A stretch of 64,000 bases of DNA from Tritrichomonas musculus (lineage: Eukaryota > Parabasalia > Tritrichomonadida > Tritrichomonadidae): the NCBI GenBank assembly GCA_039105265.1, contig JAPFFF010000018.1:1984001-2048000 (forward strand), written 5' to 3'. The notes under the pieces were generated by a model. The model made no database searches and was not told the DNA's origin. It saw nothing but the letters and a program-made list of their open reading frames with translations. Both the position numbers and the translations under genes were made by a program. Below are positions 47,770 to 60,279 of this stretch, piece by piece. Every line of letters starts with the position of its first letter. Within the stretch, counting starts at the first letter, position 1.

Positions 47770-48603
47770 GATTCTGAATCACCGGAAGAGAACACAGCAT
47801 TACATCTAGCAGCTGAATATGGCTATTTTGACATTTTACAACTTTTAATTAATCGACCAGAAGTTAAATTAGGTGATAAAATTTTTTCTGATTGTCAATT
47901 ATTGAAAGAAATAACAATACCAAGTCACATCACATCACTTGGCAAAAATTCTTTTGAATATTGTGATGCTTTGAAAAAGTTGGATATTCAATCAGTTACA
48001 TCAATAGGTGAGTCATCATTTAAAGATTGCTATTCACTCACTGAAATAACGCTTTCTTCTCAATTGCCACGAATTGAAGATTCATGTTTTAGCGTTTGTT
48101 CGTCACTTCTGAAGATAACGATTCCATCGTCAGTCACACACATTGGAAATTCAGCCTTTTATGGCTGCTCTTCTTTGACTGAAATAATCATTCCTTCCTC
48201 TGTCAAATTCATCGGAAATAACGTGTTTGAAGAATGCATCTCTTTAGTGAAGGCGATTTTTCCTCCGAATTTGAATAATATTGGAAATAATACGTTTTTC
48301 GGTTGCTCTTCTTTGATTGAATTTTCTATCCCTTCAAAAGTGAAAAAAATTGGGCCAAATGTCTTCAGAAAATGTTCTTTGGAAAAAATTGAATTGCCTC
48401 AGAATTTGACAGAAATCGGCGAAAATGCTTTTTATGGTTGCTTATCTTTGAAGGAAATCGTGATTCCACCTTCAGTAAAATCAATAGGAAGCAGCGCATT
48501 CAGAATGTGCTCAGCTTTGAAGAAAATTATGATTCCGAAAAAATTATCAAAAATTGGTGAAAATGCTTTTCACGGATGCCTGGTAAAACCAGAAATATAT
48601 TAA
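47770..48603 (+). CDS. Ankyrin repeat joined to BspA-like LRR domain (C-terminal block)
   Basis: The frame is open from about 47770: DSESPEENTALHLAAEYGYF is a complete ankyrin repeat. It runs without a break (PEVKLGDKIFSDCQLLKE) into ten or so BspA/TpLRR repeats: ITIPSHITSLGKNSFEYC, IPSSVTHIGNSAFYGCSSLT, IPPSVKSIGSSAFRMCSALK. It ends at TAA 48601-48603. An ATG occurs at 47902, but a start there would cut off the in-frame ankyrin, so this is read as the last coding block of the gene beginning at 46001. No signal peptide or transmembrane segment; with an ankyrin front it should be intracellular, unlike surface BspA proteins. Confidence 0.8.
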   Translation, partial: DSESPEENTALHLAAEYGYFDILQLLINRPEVKLGDKIFSDCQLLKEITIPSHITSLGKNSFEYCDALKKLDIQSVTSIGESSFKDCYSLTEITLSSQLPRIEDSCFSVCSSLLKITIPSSVTHIGNSAFYGCSSLTEIIIPSSVKFIGNNVFEECISLVKAIFPPNLNNIGNNTFFGCSSLIEFSIPSKVKKIGPNVFRKCSLEKIELPQNLTEIGENAFYGCLSLKEIVIPPSVKSIGSSAFRMCSALKKIMIPKKLSKIGENAFHGCLVKPEIY

Positions 48604-48818
48604 TGTTTTGATATATATTAAACGTGTTCAAAGTGTCATTGAATGATTATCTAATGGAAAAAAAATTATATATTATTATTATTAAAATATTATTTGTGTG
48701 AATGGGTATAACTATGTTTTCTTTTCAAATATAATAGCATAATTTAAAATACAAATTCAAATTTATTTGTTGGAATTTATTAAAAAAATATATTATAATA
48801 TTATTTTGCATTTGTTGA

Positions 48819-48890
48819 GGGTGATTGGTCTAGTGGCATGATTCTCGCTTTGGGTGCGAGAGGTCTCGGGTTCGATTCCCGAATGGCCCC
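48819..48890 (+). tRNA. trnP(TGG): tRNA-Pro (TGG)
   Basis: Cloverleaf with TTGGTCTAGTGGCATGATTC D-region, anticodon stem CTCGC/GCGAG and loop TTTGGGT (anticodon TGG), and T-arm TCGGG/CCCGA around TTCGATT. The acceptor GGGTGAT pairs with ATGGCCC with one G-G mismatch and one G-T pair, and C is the discriminator. It closely resembles eukaryotic tRNA-Pro. Confidence 0.93.
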
Positions 48891-48893
48891 GAG

Positions 48894-48900
48894 TTTTTTT
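48894..48900 (+). terminator. RNA polymerase III T-run terminator of tRNA-Pro
   Basis: Seven T residues begin three bases after the tRNA. Confidence 0.75.
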
Positions 48901-50052
<1,152 letters not shown>

Positions 50053-50550
50053 ATCTTGCATTATTGCGTGATTTATCATTTATTTATTAAAATAGTAGAA
50101 AAATGTTATTGTGCTCACTTGTTTTATTGTTTTTGTGCTGACTTTCTTTATATTTTCGCGTTGACGATCATTTTTATTTAATCAGATATAAATCCTTTAT
50201 TTTATATAGATAAAGATATATGATTTTTGCAAAATTAGCTTTTTTAACAATTAAAATATATATGTCCTTTTGCAGCATTACTAGTTGTAAATGTTTCTTC
50301 ACAGTGTTAGCAAACATAAAAAACCAAATTCTTTTTTATCATTGATTAATTCGGCATTAAAAATTGTATTATTAAATATGAATTTATCAAATTTCAATAT
50401 CAAATATGACGACATTATTGCTTTCATTTTAGAAAAATGATATTCTAATATTAGTAAATGTATTCAATTTTTCAATTGTAGATATTTTTTTGAGAAGATA
50501 AACACATATTTCTTAACTATAATACTGATCCATCACTCAACACCGTCAAC
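50053..50550. other. AT-rich region with weak ankyrin-family traces
   Basis: No supportable gene. FNIKYDDIIAFILEK near 50390-50436 weakly echoes the IIKYDDIESL sequence of the following pseudogene. Confidence 0.3.
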
Positions 50551-50553
50551 TTT

Positions 50554-52516
50554 TTGTTCCGTTATTTCATTGAGAATGGAATCATAAAATATGACGACAT
50601 TGAATCTTTGTGCGTACGCAATGGAATGCGGAGCTGTACTTACCAATTCTTTGATTATGAACATGGACACATTCACTGCAATAGCACTTTATATGTATAT
50701 AAGCATTACGATGAGATTTCTAAGGACAATTTCGCTCTACATCGCAAGTATGTTTTTATTGGCAAGAATCAAAAACCACTTTTTCAGATCATTGAAAAAG
50801 ATGACATTGCATTTGATAGTGAGAGTCACGTCCTATTTTGGAAGGTGGCGGTTACAGTTTGATTGAAATTGCCGCGTTTTTCTGCTCTGTGAACATTTTT
50901 AAGTACTTGATTTGAACAAGGCAACAATTCGCCAGGATGAGATGTGCAAAATGGCAATTTATGGCGGAAATTCTGAGATTATTCGAATTTGTAAGCAGAA
51001 TGGCGTTTCTTTCAAACAAGAATTTGGATTTGATAATCCCATTCAAATTGCAATTCGTATGAATCATTTTTCGATGGCTGATTGAAGAAGAAAGAATACC
51101 GAGAGATTATTCAGAATTCGATATAATTGGATTATGCTTATTATTACTTAGTTAGAGTAAAATATGATTTCAACTTCTATAGGTTATTTGATTTGATTAA
51201 TGTAGAAAATACAAATGAAGATGATGAAGAAGAAAAATTAGAAATAAAATCAAATGAAAAAGAAGAAGAAACAAAATATGAAGCGCCGCCTTTTGAATTT
51301 GATTTCTTTGGTGTTATTATTGATCTTATTCTTTCCTACAATATTCCAGTCCTTAAAAATTGCATGAACAGAACTAATGTGAATCTGACAACTTGTAAAT
51401 CTGGTAATACGGGCAGAGATCTTTTGAGTGCTTTGTTAATCAACTATGATAAAAATCTTCTCGATGTCTTGTTAGAAAATAATAAACTTCTCAAATTGGA
51501 AAAACTCCCTGTGAATAGTGTGTCATCGAAAATGGTTCTAGATTTCGGCTCTTATCTTATTGAACATCCTAAAGTTACGTTTGTTCACTGATTTTTTGCT
51601 ACTGTAGTCACAAATTCAACAAAGAATGGTGACATTGAAATGGTCAAAGAAAAAGTGAAAATTCTCTTTGATTATGCTAAATCTGATGATGAGAAAGTTA
51701 TGCTTCTTCCACTTATTCTTAAATATGATTTATGTGATTACTTCTCAAAAAGTTAAGAAGAATTTTTCTCTGATAGTGAAGGACAAGTTTACATTGATAA
51801 TGATTTATTTTACTCATTAATTCCTATTGCACGTATTGATCTAATTACAAACATCCTTAAAAAAGCTGATCCAAAATCACTCAAAAAAATACAATACATT
51901 AGTTATATGATGGGTCCTCTGATTCAGAGTGAGAAAATTGATACTGTTATCTTTTTAATATCATCAGATGATCTTAGTAATGAAATTAATGAAGTCAATA
52001 AATATGTATTGAACAAATTCATTCAACTCTCTATAGAAAAGAATCCTGAAAGCAACTTCTATGAAGATGTTTTCTTACCTAATGTTTTGTACAATATTAG
52101 TAATGAAATTAATGAAGTCAATAAATATGCATTTAACCTTATCTGAACAAAGAAAACACTGAAAATAAAGATTATGGACATAACTTTTGCTTTATAATCG
52201 CAATTTTGAAGTCTTCATGATGAACCACAAAGTTGACATCAACATTCGACAAAGTGAGACAAATGACAATCTTCTTTGTGAAATCTTGAGTGTCGAAAGA
52301 TTAAAAAAGTTGTTGTCAACTGATAAATTTGAGTACACAAATGATGACATTATGAAATCAATGAAAGGTACGTTGTATCCTTATGAAAGAGAAGTTTTTG
52401 AGCTCTTTTTAAATGGCCTCTTATATGATGACAAAGAGTCATTGATAAAAATCAAACTTGATTTTACAAATGAACAATTATCAATGATTTTTTCCTATGA
52501 TTTGTATCAAAGATAA
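50554..52516 (+). pseudogene. Decayed ankyrin/DUF3447-family gene
   Basis: Coding traces run through several frames in order: 50554-50862 (FRYFIENGIIKYDDIESLCV); then SLIEIAAFFCSVNIFKYL in another frame; then NPIQIAIRMNHFSMADWLIE near 51040; 51127-51591 (154 residues with an acidic insert, DEEEKLEIKSNEKEEE); a readable continuation with stops to about 52143; and 52187-52516 (109 residues). At least five frame breaks or stops are present. A short tandem duplication, SNEINEVNKY, occurs twice near 51975 and 52100. Long open pieces mean the decay is recent. Two genes side by side is possible, as the second half is not clearly ankyrin. Confidence 0.65.
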
Positions 52517-54476
52517 ATATATTAGCTATATTAAACATTTAATAGACTAAAAGTTGAAAAATAAGAGAAAGCAGGTAAAAAAACTAGCAATAAGATAATA
52601 TTTAATAATGATATAACAATATTTCATCAAAATTCAGATAAAAAAAAAATTTTAGATTTCTTAGCATCATAGAAACCATAAATGCATTGTTATTCCTTAT
52701 TTCGATATTGCCATGCGCACCTTGAGGATTATAAGCTTAAATCATTCGAAAAAGCTGATTTGAATTGTAAAAAAGTATGTACCCAATTTTCTTGCTCTAA
52801 ATGTCGTTGTTAGTTGTAACATATCGTTCATTAATAATTAGCCTCTTTGAGATGAGGGCTAATTGCCATCACTGATCCATAATCGTCTTTTTTCATCACA
52901 AAAGAAAAGAAATGATATCATATGAAACAATTCAAAATTTTCAGAGAATGATCGAATTTTAAAAAATAAACCTCACAAAAAACAGTGAAATGGTACAAAA
53001 ATATCGAAAATTTGTTTGAAAAAGTTGATTGCATTTGAGAGAAATATTGAATTAATACTCAAAGTATTGTATATGTTTTATCAAATCTAAACTTTTTGAA
53101 GAAAAATCTTGAACCCGACTATAAATTTTTGAAAAATTTTTCATTTAACGAGCAAAAAAGTTGAGAAAATTGAAAGAAAAAAGTTATATGAACCCCACTA
53201 TTTCAAATTGAACCCCACTTTTTCACGATACTTTATATACTGAACATTTCACACCACATAATTTTCTTTTAAATTTTCTATCAAAAAACCAAGTGAAATG
53301 TAAATAAAAAAAATTAGAAATTTGGAAATATTTTCAAATACAAAATAGAAATCTGAAAATAAATGTTTAATATAGCTAATATATTTATTATATATATAAT
53401 AACAACTTATGTAAAATAAAATATTCTCTTTTCTTTTGAATTTTTTTAAAAAATAATTTTAAAATTCATTTATCTTTGAATTGTAGGTTGAAAATGCTTA
53501 GTTATTAATATATTATGATATTTAATGATTATATTTATTAATTATATTAATTTCATCATAAAATCTAGAGCCAATTTTGAGAAAGTATAAGTTTCCCCAC
53601 ACATAGATAAAGTCCAGCTCTATTCAATTAAGTCCATCTCAATTGAATTTTTTTTGAATAAAACAAGATAGCCGCTTTTTGAGCTACGCTCAAAAAGTGT
53701 CTTTATCAAATTTATAAATAAAGTAAATTTTTTTTCGCCAACAGGTATTCCAATTGGAATAACAATTGAATGAATATTTGAATGGATATATCAGAAAAAC
53801 TGAGAAGACTTGCATCTTGAACGATTGTGATTAAAAGATCGAAATAATTATTTAAATAAGATAATCAATTTTGATCTTTAGATAATATTGATAGGAAAAC
53901 TTGATTCAGAAATTGCACGTGAATCAGGAAAGTTTAACGAAAGATTATAAAATAAGGATTTATAGCTGGCATCTGGGAAATTAGTTTTTTATCTAAAAAA
54001 AATATATTTTCTTTTATGATTCAATCAATCATCCAAAATTACAATAATATTAGTATAAATTATTTTTTTATATAGTTATGAAATCAATATCTCCTTTTCG
54101 TATCATTATAAAAATATTTTAAAAAATGAATAAATTGAAAAATTTAATTGAAAATTTGAATTTACCAAAAATAATAATACAAAAATTCAATCTTCAAATA
54201 AACTCATAAAAGATAAAATATGAAAAATAAAGTAATTTATAAAAAGGAATGAAATAATGAAGAGAAAATCGTGTCTATAATTTTGTGAGAAATAAAAAAT
54301 TTTTAAAACACTTTTATTTTTATATTGAAATTTATTTTCTCATAATCAACGGAATATATCTGAGCAAACCATATATTTTAACCACAAATATAAAATATTA
54401 TAAGCCAATTATCCTTTTTTAATATTTTTCAATACTTTACAAATGGACAACCGCTCTATTTATTTTTAATTATATA
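52517..54476. other. Long AT-rich intergenic region
   Basis: No gene recognised. It contains two near-direct copies of TGAACCCCAC (about 53190-53215) and a perfect hairpin at 53675-53697. Confidence 0.45.
53675..53697. repeat. Perfect 10-bp hairpin CTTTTTGAGC-TAC-GCTCAAAAAG
   Basis: Stem of 10 bp with a 3-nt loop. The arm sequence resembles the CACTTTTTGAAGGCC arm of the inverted-repeat element at 3603-4100, so it may be an end-to-end remnant of a related element. Confidence 0.5.
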
Positions 54477-54761
54477 CAGTATAGTAAAAAAATATGAAAT
54501 CGTCAAAAAATACTAAAAAAGTTGGAAAATACACTTTTTCAAAGAAATAAGGCCAAATTTGCTTGGCTAATTCTTTTTATCGTCATTTGAAAAAATGGAT
54601 TTTCGAACTTTTTCGTAAAATTCAAAAAGCTGGAAAAGCTACTTTTTCAAATGACGATAAAACAATATTTACTCAAAAAAATTGAGTGTTTATTATGAAA
54701 AAGCTTGTTTTCCAACTTTTTGAATAATATTTTTACGTTTTCATATTTTTTTACTATACTG
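54477..54761. mobile_element. Tc1/mariner-like MITE (285 bp)
   Basis: The ends are inverted: CAGTATAGTAAAAAAATATG (left) and its complement ending ACTATACTG (right), about 23 bp matching, flanked on both sides by TA (54475-54476, 54762-54763). TA duplication with CAGT ends is the Tc1/mariner pattern. The interior is itself partly palindromic (GTCATTTGAAAAA / TTTTTCAAATGACG), with no coding capacity. Confidence 0.75.
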
Positions 54762-54872
54762 TAATAGATTTATTCAATTATTTAAATGTGTATTGAAAAA
54801 TCAAGATTTTTCATAGAAAATATAGAAAAAAATTCAATTACAATTTTAATAAAAATCTTTTCTCTTATTTTA

Positions 54873-56010
54873 GGGGAACTTTTTTTAGCCCCCAAAAATT
54901 GAAAGGAAAAATGGGGGAAAAAATGTAAAAATGTGTTTTTTAGCCCCCACTTTTTTGAAAACTTTTTCAATTGAAAATAATCGTAAATTTAATTAAAAAA
55001 AGGAGCAAAAAAAGCATATTAAAATAAAATAAATGCAAAAAAAGGAAGTTATATGTTAAAAAACATATAAAGAAAAATATAAAACGAAAAATTCTAAAAA
55101 ACATCAATAATTCTTGATGATTACTCTATTAAGATAAACTATTTAATGATAGATAGAATAAAAAGGGAAAGAATCATTAACTCATACTGGAAATTATATA
55201 TTATCTCAAAAAAAGCCTTAAAGCTGGTGTTTATATTAACATGAATAAATTATTATATTTCATATTCATTATAAAAATATGAAAGTATAATGTCTGGTTT
55301 AAGTTTAAGATCATTTTGGGCAAAAAGAAAATGCTGCTGCGTTAAATAATTTAATTTAATTGATCCTAAATAAGAATTAGTGTGTTTCTTTTATTACCAA
55401 AAATTTTGTGAGAATATATGGTTGTAATAGAAACTTTTTGAAAATACTTTGACCAAATAAACTATCAAAAATACATAAAAATAATCGTTTAGCAAAAGCA
55501 AAATAAAGTCGTTTAGTTTTTTTTAATGAACAACAAAAATAATTAAAAATAGAGAAATTCTTTGGTGAATAAAATAATAAACGATATTCGAAAATAATTA
55601 CACATATATAACCAAAAACGCAAGAAAAATTTTTAGAATATATAATCTTTGATTAAACAAAACATTATATAGAGAGAAAATATTATAAATAAAACCTTTA
55701 ATCATTTTATTTCTATCAAATTCAAGAGATAAGATGTCCTTTTTACCTAAAAATAGAGATAAATAATAATATCTTTTTTTATTTTCAACAAATTCTATTT
55801 ATTTATTTAGTAATATGCATATTGGAGCAACAAAGAAAAAATATTTTGGGAAATACTTGCGAAATGTAAAGTCTATGGGATGAAAAACACTTATGAATAA
55901 AAAAAATTGGGGGCTAAAATACAACTTTCAATAAAAAAATAATCAAAAAATCATTTAGCCCCCAAAAAGAAATGTGATATGAAAAATGGGGGCTAGAATG
56001 CATTTTCCCC
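54873..56010. mobile_element. Non-autonomous hAT-like element (1,138 bp)
   Basis: The terminal GGGGAA and TTCCCC are inverted and flanked by a perfect 8-bp duplication TTATTTTA (54865-54872, 56011-56018). TAGCCCCCA or its complement occurs at least twice near each end (about 54886 and 54949 on the left; 55910, 55955 and 55988 on the right), resembling subterminal transposase-binding repeats. No transposase frame inside. Confidence 0.75.
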
Positions 56011-56106
56011 TTATTTTAAGATAATATTCATAATAAATTTCATTAATAAATTATAAAATGCAATTTATTTTTGAAATGATTTCCAATATTTATCATATTA
56101 ATTATT

Positions 56107-56830
56107 TAAGGGCGTACGTCCAATTGAATGATGAGAATTCAATGAGATTTCTCAAATATTTTAATCTTTTTGGAAAAAATAAAATGTCTATTATTTATAG
56201 ATTGATGATATATTAAAGAAAAATATTTTTATGCATTATTTTTATATAGCAGTAATCACGTGATGTGAAAAATATTGAATTAAAAACAAAAATTTTATAA
56301 CTTTTTCATTAAAAAGCATAGAAATATTTTGTATTTAAATAGCAGTTTTTTTTCACTTCATGTGATTTCTCACAAAAAGTGGGTTTAAAAGAAAAAGGAC
56401 CACCTAAATTACCAAAAAAATGGCTTTAATTTCCGTAATTTTGGGAAGTCACCTCTCTTTTAAATTACTTCTTTGAGTGAACTAGGATGCATTCTTGGTG
56501 TTTGAGGCGGAAAACTATCTCCAATGCAAGCAAACTAAGAAATTCCAAGTAGCATTTTGTTGATTACGTTTTAAAATTTTATTTTACCTTAAGGTGAATA
56601 TTATCTTTCAAAAAAAGTTTCACATCATGTGATTTTTGCTATATTTTAATTCAAAATTATTTTTTGTAAAATTTTATCGGTCTAAAAAAATAATTGTTTT
56701 CTGATCGTTTAGGACAAATATCATCATTTTTGACCTAAACTTTTTCATAATTTGGCAGTATTGAAAGATGTATTCTATGAGTTTATTCAATATTAACAAG
56801 TTTACAACATTTTTAGGACGTACACCCTTA
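56107..56830. mobile_element. TTAA-bounded inverted-repeat element (724 bp)
   Basis: Left TAAGGGCGTACGTCC and right GGACGTACACCCTTA are inverted with one mismatch, and both sit at TTAA. A second inner inverted pair (CACGTGATGTGAAAAA near 56258; TTCACATCATGTGATTTTT near 56618) lies symmetrically inside. TTAA targets suggest a piggyBac-like MITE. The dead transposase gene starts only 60 bp to the right, so the repeats could alternatively belong to that element. Confidence 0.55.
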
Positions 56831-56892
56831 AAACAAAACCTTTTTTTATCATCAAAATGATTTAAAAACATTAAATTTTATATAATTTTTAT

Positions 56893-58430
56893 TTATTGTT
56901 CGTTTTTTCTTGTTATATAGGATTGAATTTTCATTCTCTTTTTGATAGTTTTTTCCTTTGATGTTTGAATGCTTTTCTGATAAATGATTAATTGATTTGG
57001 TGTTAATTCAAATCCTTTTTGAACCAAATCTTGGAAATATGACAGTTCATATCCTCTGACTTTGATGCATTTTTCAACATCAAATCCCATTTGTTCAGTG
57101 ATTTGACCATTTTTAAATTGAATTTAGACAACTATTCCTGCAGATTTGAATGCAGCCAGACAGTTTGGTTGAGAACACATTTGATGTAAAGCTTGATAAA
57201 TTTTCAATATTTGATTTGCTGCAGGTGAGAGGCGAAATATGGTCTTAAAAATTGAAAGGAACCTCTTTGTTCCTCCGAAAATTGCCAAATCAAGTGGCTG
57301 CAATTGATCGGAGGAGTGAGCTTCTAAATAGTGAACAACGATGTTTTCTTTTTCTAAGTCTATCTGATTAAATGCTAATTTATGAGCTGGAAGTCCATCA
57401 GTGATTATCACCATTTTGCCGAAGTATTTATGCTTTTCTCTTTAAATGTGTAAATAAGGGATAAAAACTTCATTTAACCATAAAAGAAATGAGCGCGTAT
57501 TTACGAAGCCGGAATCAGTTCCAACAATTTGAACGGTATCTTTAGAAATATAATTAAACAAATTAATATCAATGGTGGACCTTTTTTCAATTGTAAATTG
57601 TGGATGACAAAACAATCCATTAGGAGAAATGCAAGCAATGCATGATGCGCGTTTCCCTGCTCGCTCAATTGGATAAGATGCTTCATTCTTGTCATAATTG
57701 CTGGGAACAATTACAATTTTTTGGACAGCATCACCAAATTCTGTGTGTCCCATCTCATCTATATTAACACAAAAATGAGGTGGGACACCTTGGATAGCTC
57801 TTCTTAATTCCATAAGATTGTCCTCGATTTGTTGAATGGTTACATTCATCCTATCGCTTTCTACAGGTTTAGCATTACAAGGTCTAAAAATTCATGAGTT
57901 TGGCATGAATTTTTTAGCGTGTGCAGCGTCGTGCTTTGAATTTTTTGAGTCAAGGGAAAAGAATTTGGCTTTGTTGGGCGCGTATGAATCAATAATAGCG
58001 CAGATGTCCAGCTCGAGAGGGCAAAAGTTTGTAATGTATGGATAATTTGCTGTACAACTGATGGCGCACCTTAGGAGAGTATCTTTACATATTCTTTGTA
58101 GTTAATCTTGCGTAATTTTTGCTTTTTCTATTGTATTTAAATTTACGGATTGCTTAATTGAATAATTTAAAATAAGAGACCAAATAAAATCAAGAATAAT
58201 CCTTTCGTTATTACTGTTAATATCTTTTCCTGTTATATTGCCAAGCTATATCCCGCCGTTTTTGAACATTTCCACAGCCAAGTTACAATTTTTTATTTTC
58301 TCATAATTTTGCTTTGGCGAAGGTGACCAACAATGTGGAATTTCTTTGCTTGTTAAAATATTAGCCAGTTTTATTAGCGCAACTCCATCTGATGATATCA
58401 TCATGCCATTCAAGCTGATAATATTCAATA
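56893..58430 (-). pseudogene. pogo/Tigger-like DDE transposase, inactive
   Basis: Minus-strand pieces of a DDE_1-type transposase (pogo/Tigger branch of Tc1/mariner). 57442-57849 holds FCVNIDEMGHTEFGD with the first catalytic Asp; 57124-57414 holds IITDGLPAHK with the second Asp and SSDQLQPLDLAIFG with the last; 56893-57090 is the C-terminal basic part. Upstream, readable traces extend to about 58428 (MMISSDGVALIKLANILTSK). At least three stops or frame breaks separate the pieces. No matching terminal repeats could be tied to it with confidence. Confidence 0.75.
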
Positions 58431-59058
58431 TAATTGCTCAAAGTAACATTAATCTGTTTATTATTAGTCCAAAGTTTGATGAATGATTGAAGAACTCACT
58501 TTGGAAGTAACTTCATATTTTTTTTTGACATTAAAGATTCAAAATTCTCTTTTCGCTTGACTTATATTGGTAAAAAAATCAGGAATAGGTAATCTCTGTG
58601 ATTTTTAAATCAAAAACATTCGAAAAATATCCTTCCAAAAAAATAATTCAAAAAGTTTATTTTCAGACCAACTAAACTCAGAAAATATCCAAACAATAAT
58701 ATTGAAGTAACAAATGAGGCATATGCCATAAATCATATGGAGTGGAAATACTTATCAAAGCAACTGAAATGTTACTTCCTCAATTTTTGGAAAATTAGGT
58801 AAGAAGATTTTTATCTAAATCTTAAATTAATCATTAAAAGATAAAGTTTCATTTTAAAGAAAAAGATTCTGATTATAATTAATATGGAATAATGACAACT
58901 TTGAAGTAACTTATGCATAAATTCAAAATTTGAAAACTTTTTTAAAAATCAATGTTCTGGAAAGGGTTGGTTTAAAGAAAGATGATTTAAATTTAAGGTA
59001 TTCATTAATAAGAATGTGATGGTATTCCAATTAATAAATAAATAAAGAATCAATGATT
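58431..59058. other. Intergenic region with repeated GAAGTAAC octamers
   Basis: GAAGTAAC occurs at 58504, 58704, 58903 and, inverted, at 58771, with AAGTAAC at 58441. No gene. Confidence 0.5.
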
Positions 59059-60279
59059 TTAAACAAGTATACGCATTTTTTCTTCTCGACGCTGCATTTC
59101 TTCAATCATAATTTTTACTTCATCAGAATCATCAACTCGATTCTGAATCAGTAAAGCTCGGTCAAGTCTGAACCTTGAATCTGAAGGTAAAAGCATGGAA
59201 TCGTCAGAAGTATTATTTGGTCTCTGAGCAATATCTGTTCTTATATCAAAAACAACTTCACCGTTCGATGTGACTTTGTCACAATAATCGCCTGTTACAA
59301 TTGTGTCATATTGAATTTGAGAAACATTAATAGATCCATCTGGATTTGTGTAACGTGATGTAGAAAAAACTCCACCATAAATTAAGGAAGCTCTTGTATC
59401 AGAAATTCCTTTATTTTTATCATTCTTTGGGTAAATATCAATTCTGAATGATAAGTCATGCGTATTATCTTTAACAAGAAGTGGTCCAAGTACTCGAACA
59501 AGTCTATCTCCACGTAAAATACCAAAAACGCCGATATTTGGGAAAACCCATTCATATTCAACAGTTTCTCCAGAGTCTGTTTGAAGTTCGAGATAAAAAG
59601 TACCTATTTGCAGAATATCAACTTCACGAATTCCAGCTGAAATTGAAAAATGCGTTTGGGCGCGGCATTTCCAATTTTTTCCAATAATTTGGAAGGCACT
59701 AATAGGTGGATGATGCGAAATCTGCTCACCGAAAATTTTAACTCCATTTGGCCATTCTCCAACGTATGTTTCTCCAAGTACAGGATTCCATGGTTTTTTA
59801 CTTTGCATGTATAATTGGAAGCCAGACACTACGCCCATCGCAATATAAACTAATCTTGTTTCATCAACACTTGTGTTTAAAGCTTTATCAATGAAGACAG
59901 TTGATAGAAATGAAAATAAATCGGTTGTCCTTTCCAAGAAAGATCTTGGCTCACTATATCCGACTGGGAATGAGAACCTTGTGAAGTCCATTGAAAAAAT
60001 TTTCATTGTAAACTTTTTAAGCAAAGCGTATGAAAGGCTCCTTTCTTGATCTTGTTCTTCTTTGGTCATCGTTTTAACGCCATCTTTTGTATTATTGTTA
60101 AGTGCTCTTTCACGTTCAATACCGTAGTCACCTTGGTCATTATAATGAAGCTCGTACTTTGTACCAGGAGCATAAGAAGTATTGTATAATTTAACACCTT
60201 CAATTTCGCCAAATAGTTGTTGTTGCTCAATATTATTAATAGGTGCGATACCACGAGAAATAAGATTAGATTCGCTCAT
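59059..60279 (-). CDS. Oxysterol-binding protein-related lipid transfer protein
   Basis: 406 residues from ATG 60279 (MSESNLISRGIAPINN). A longer frame from 60357 adds a hydrophobic stretch (VEFFSESIQILLSLHILFYK) that is more likely untranslated leader. The ORD lipid-binding domain is clear: FTRFSFPVGYSEPRSFLERT, then KPWNPVLGETYVGEWPNGVK and the family signature EQISHHPPISAFQ (EQVSHHPP). Conserved features after that include WKCRAQTHFSISAG and EYEWVFPNIGVFGILRGDR. The protein consists of the ORD alone, without PH domain, ankyrin or FFAT motif visible, like short ORPs/Osh4. Family role: sterol/PI4P exchange at membrane contact sites. Confidence 0.95.
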   Translation of the reverse strand: MSESNLISRGIAPINNIEQQQLFGEIEGVKLYNTSYAPGTKYELHYNDQGDYGIERERALNNNTKDGVKTMTKEEQDQERSLSYALLKKFTMKIFSMDFTRFSFPVGYSEPRSFLERTTDLFSFLSTVFIDKALNTSVDETRLVYIAMGVVSGFQLYMQSKKPWNPVLGETYVGEWPNGVKIFGEQISHHPPISAFQIIGKNWKCRAQTHFSISAGIREVDILQIGTFYLELQTDSGETVEYEWVFPNIGVFGILRGDRLVRVLGPLLVKDNTHDLSFRIDIYPKNDKNKGISDTRASLIYGGVFSTSRYTNPDGSINVSQIQYDTIVTGDYCDKVTSNGEVVFDIRTDIAQRPNNTSDDSMLLPSDSRFRLDRALLIQNRVDDSDEVKIMIEEMQRREEKMRILV

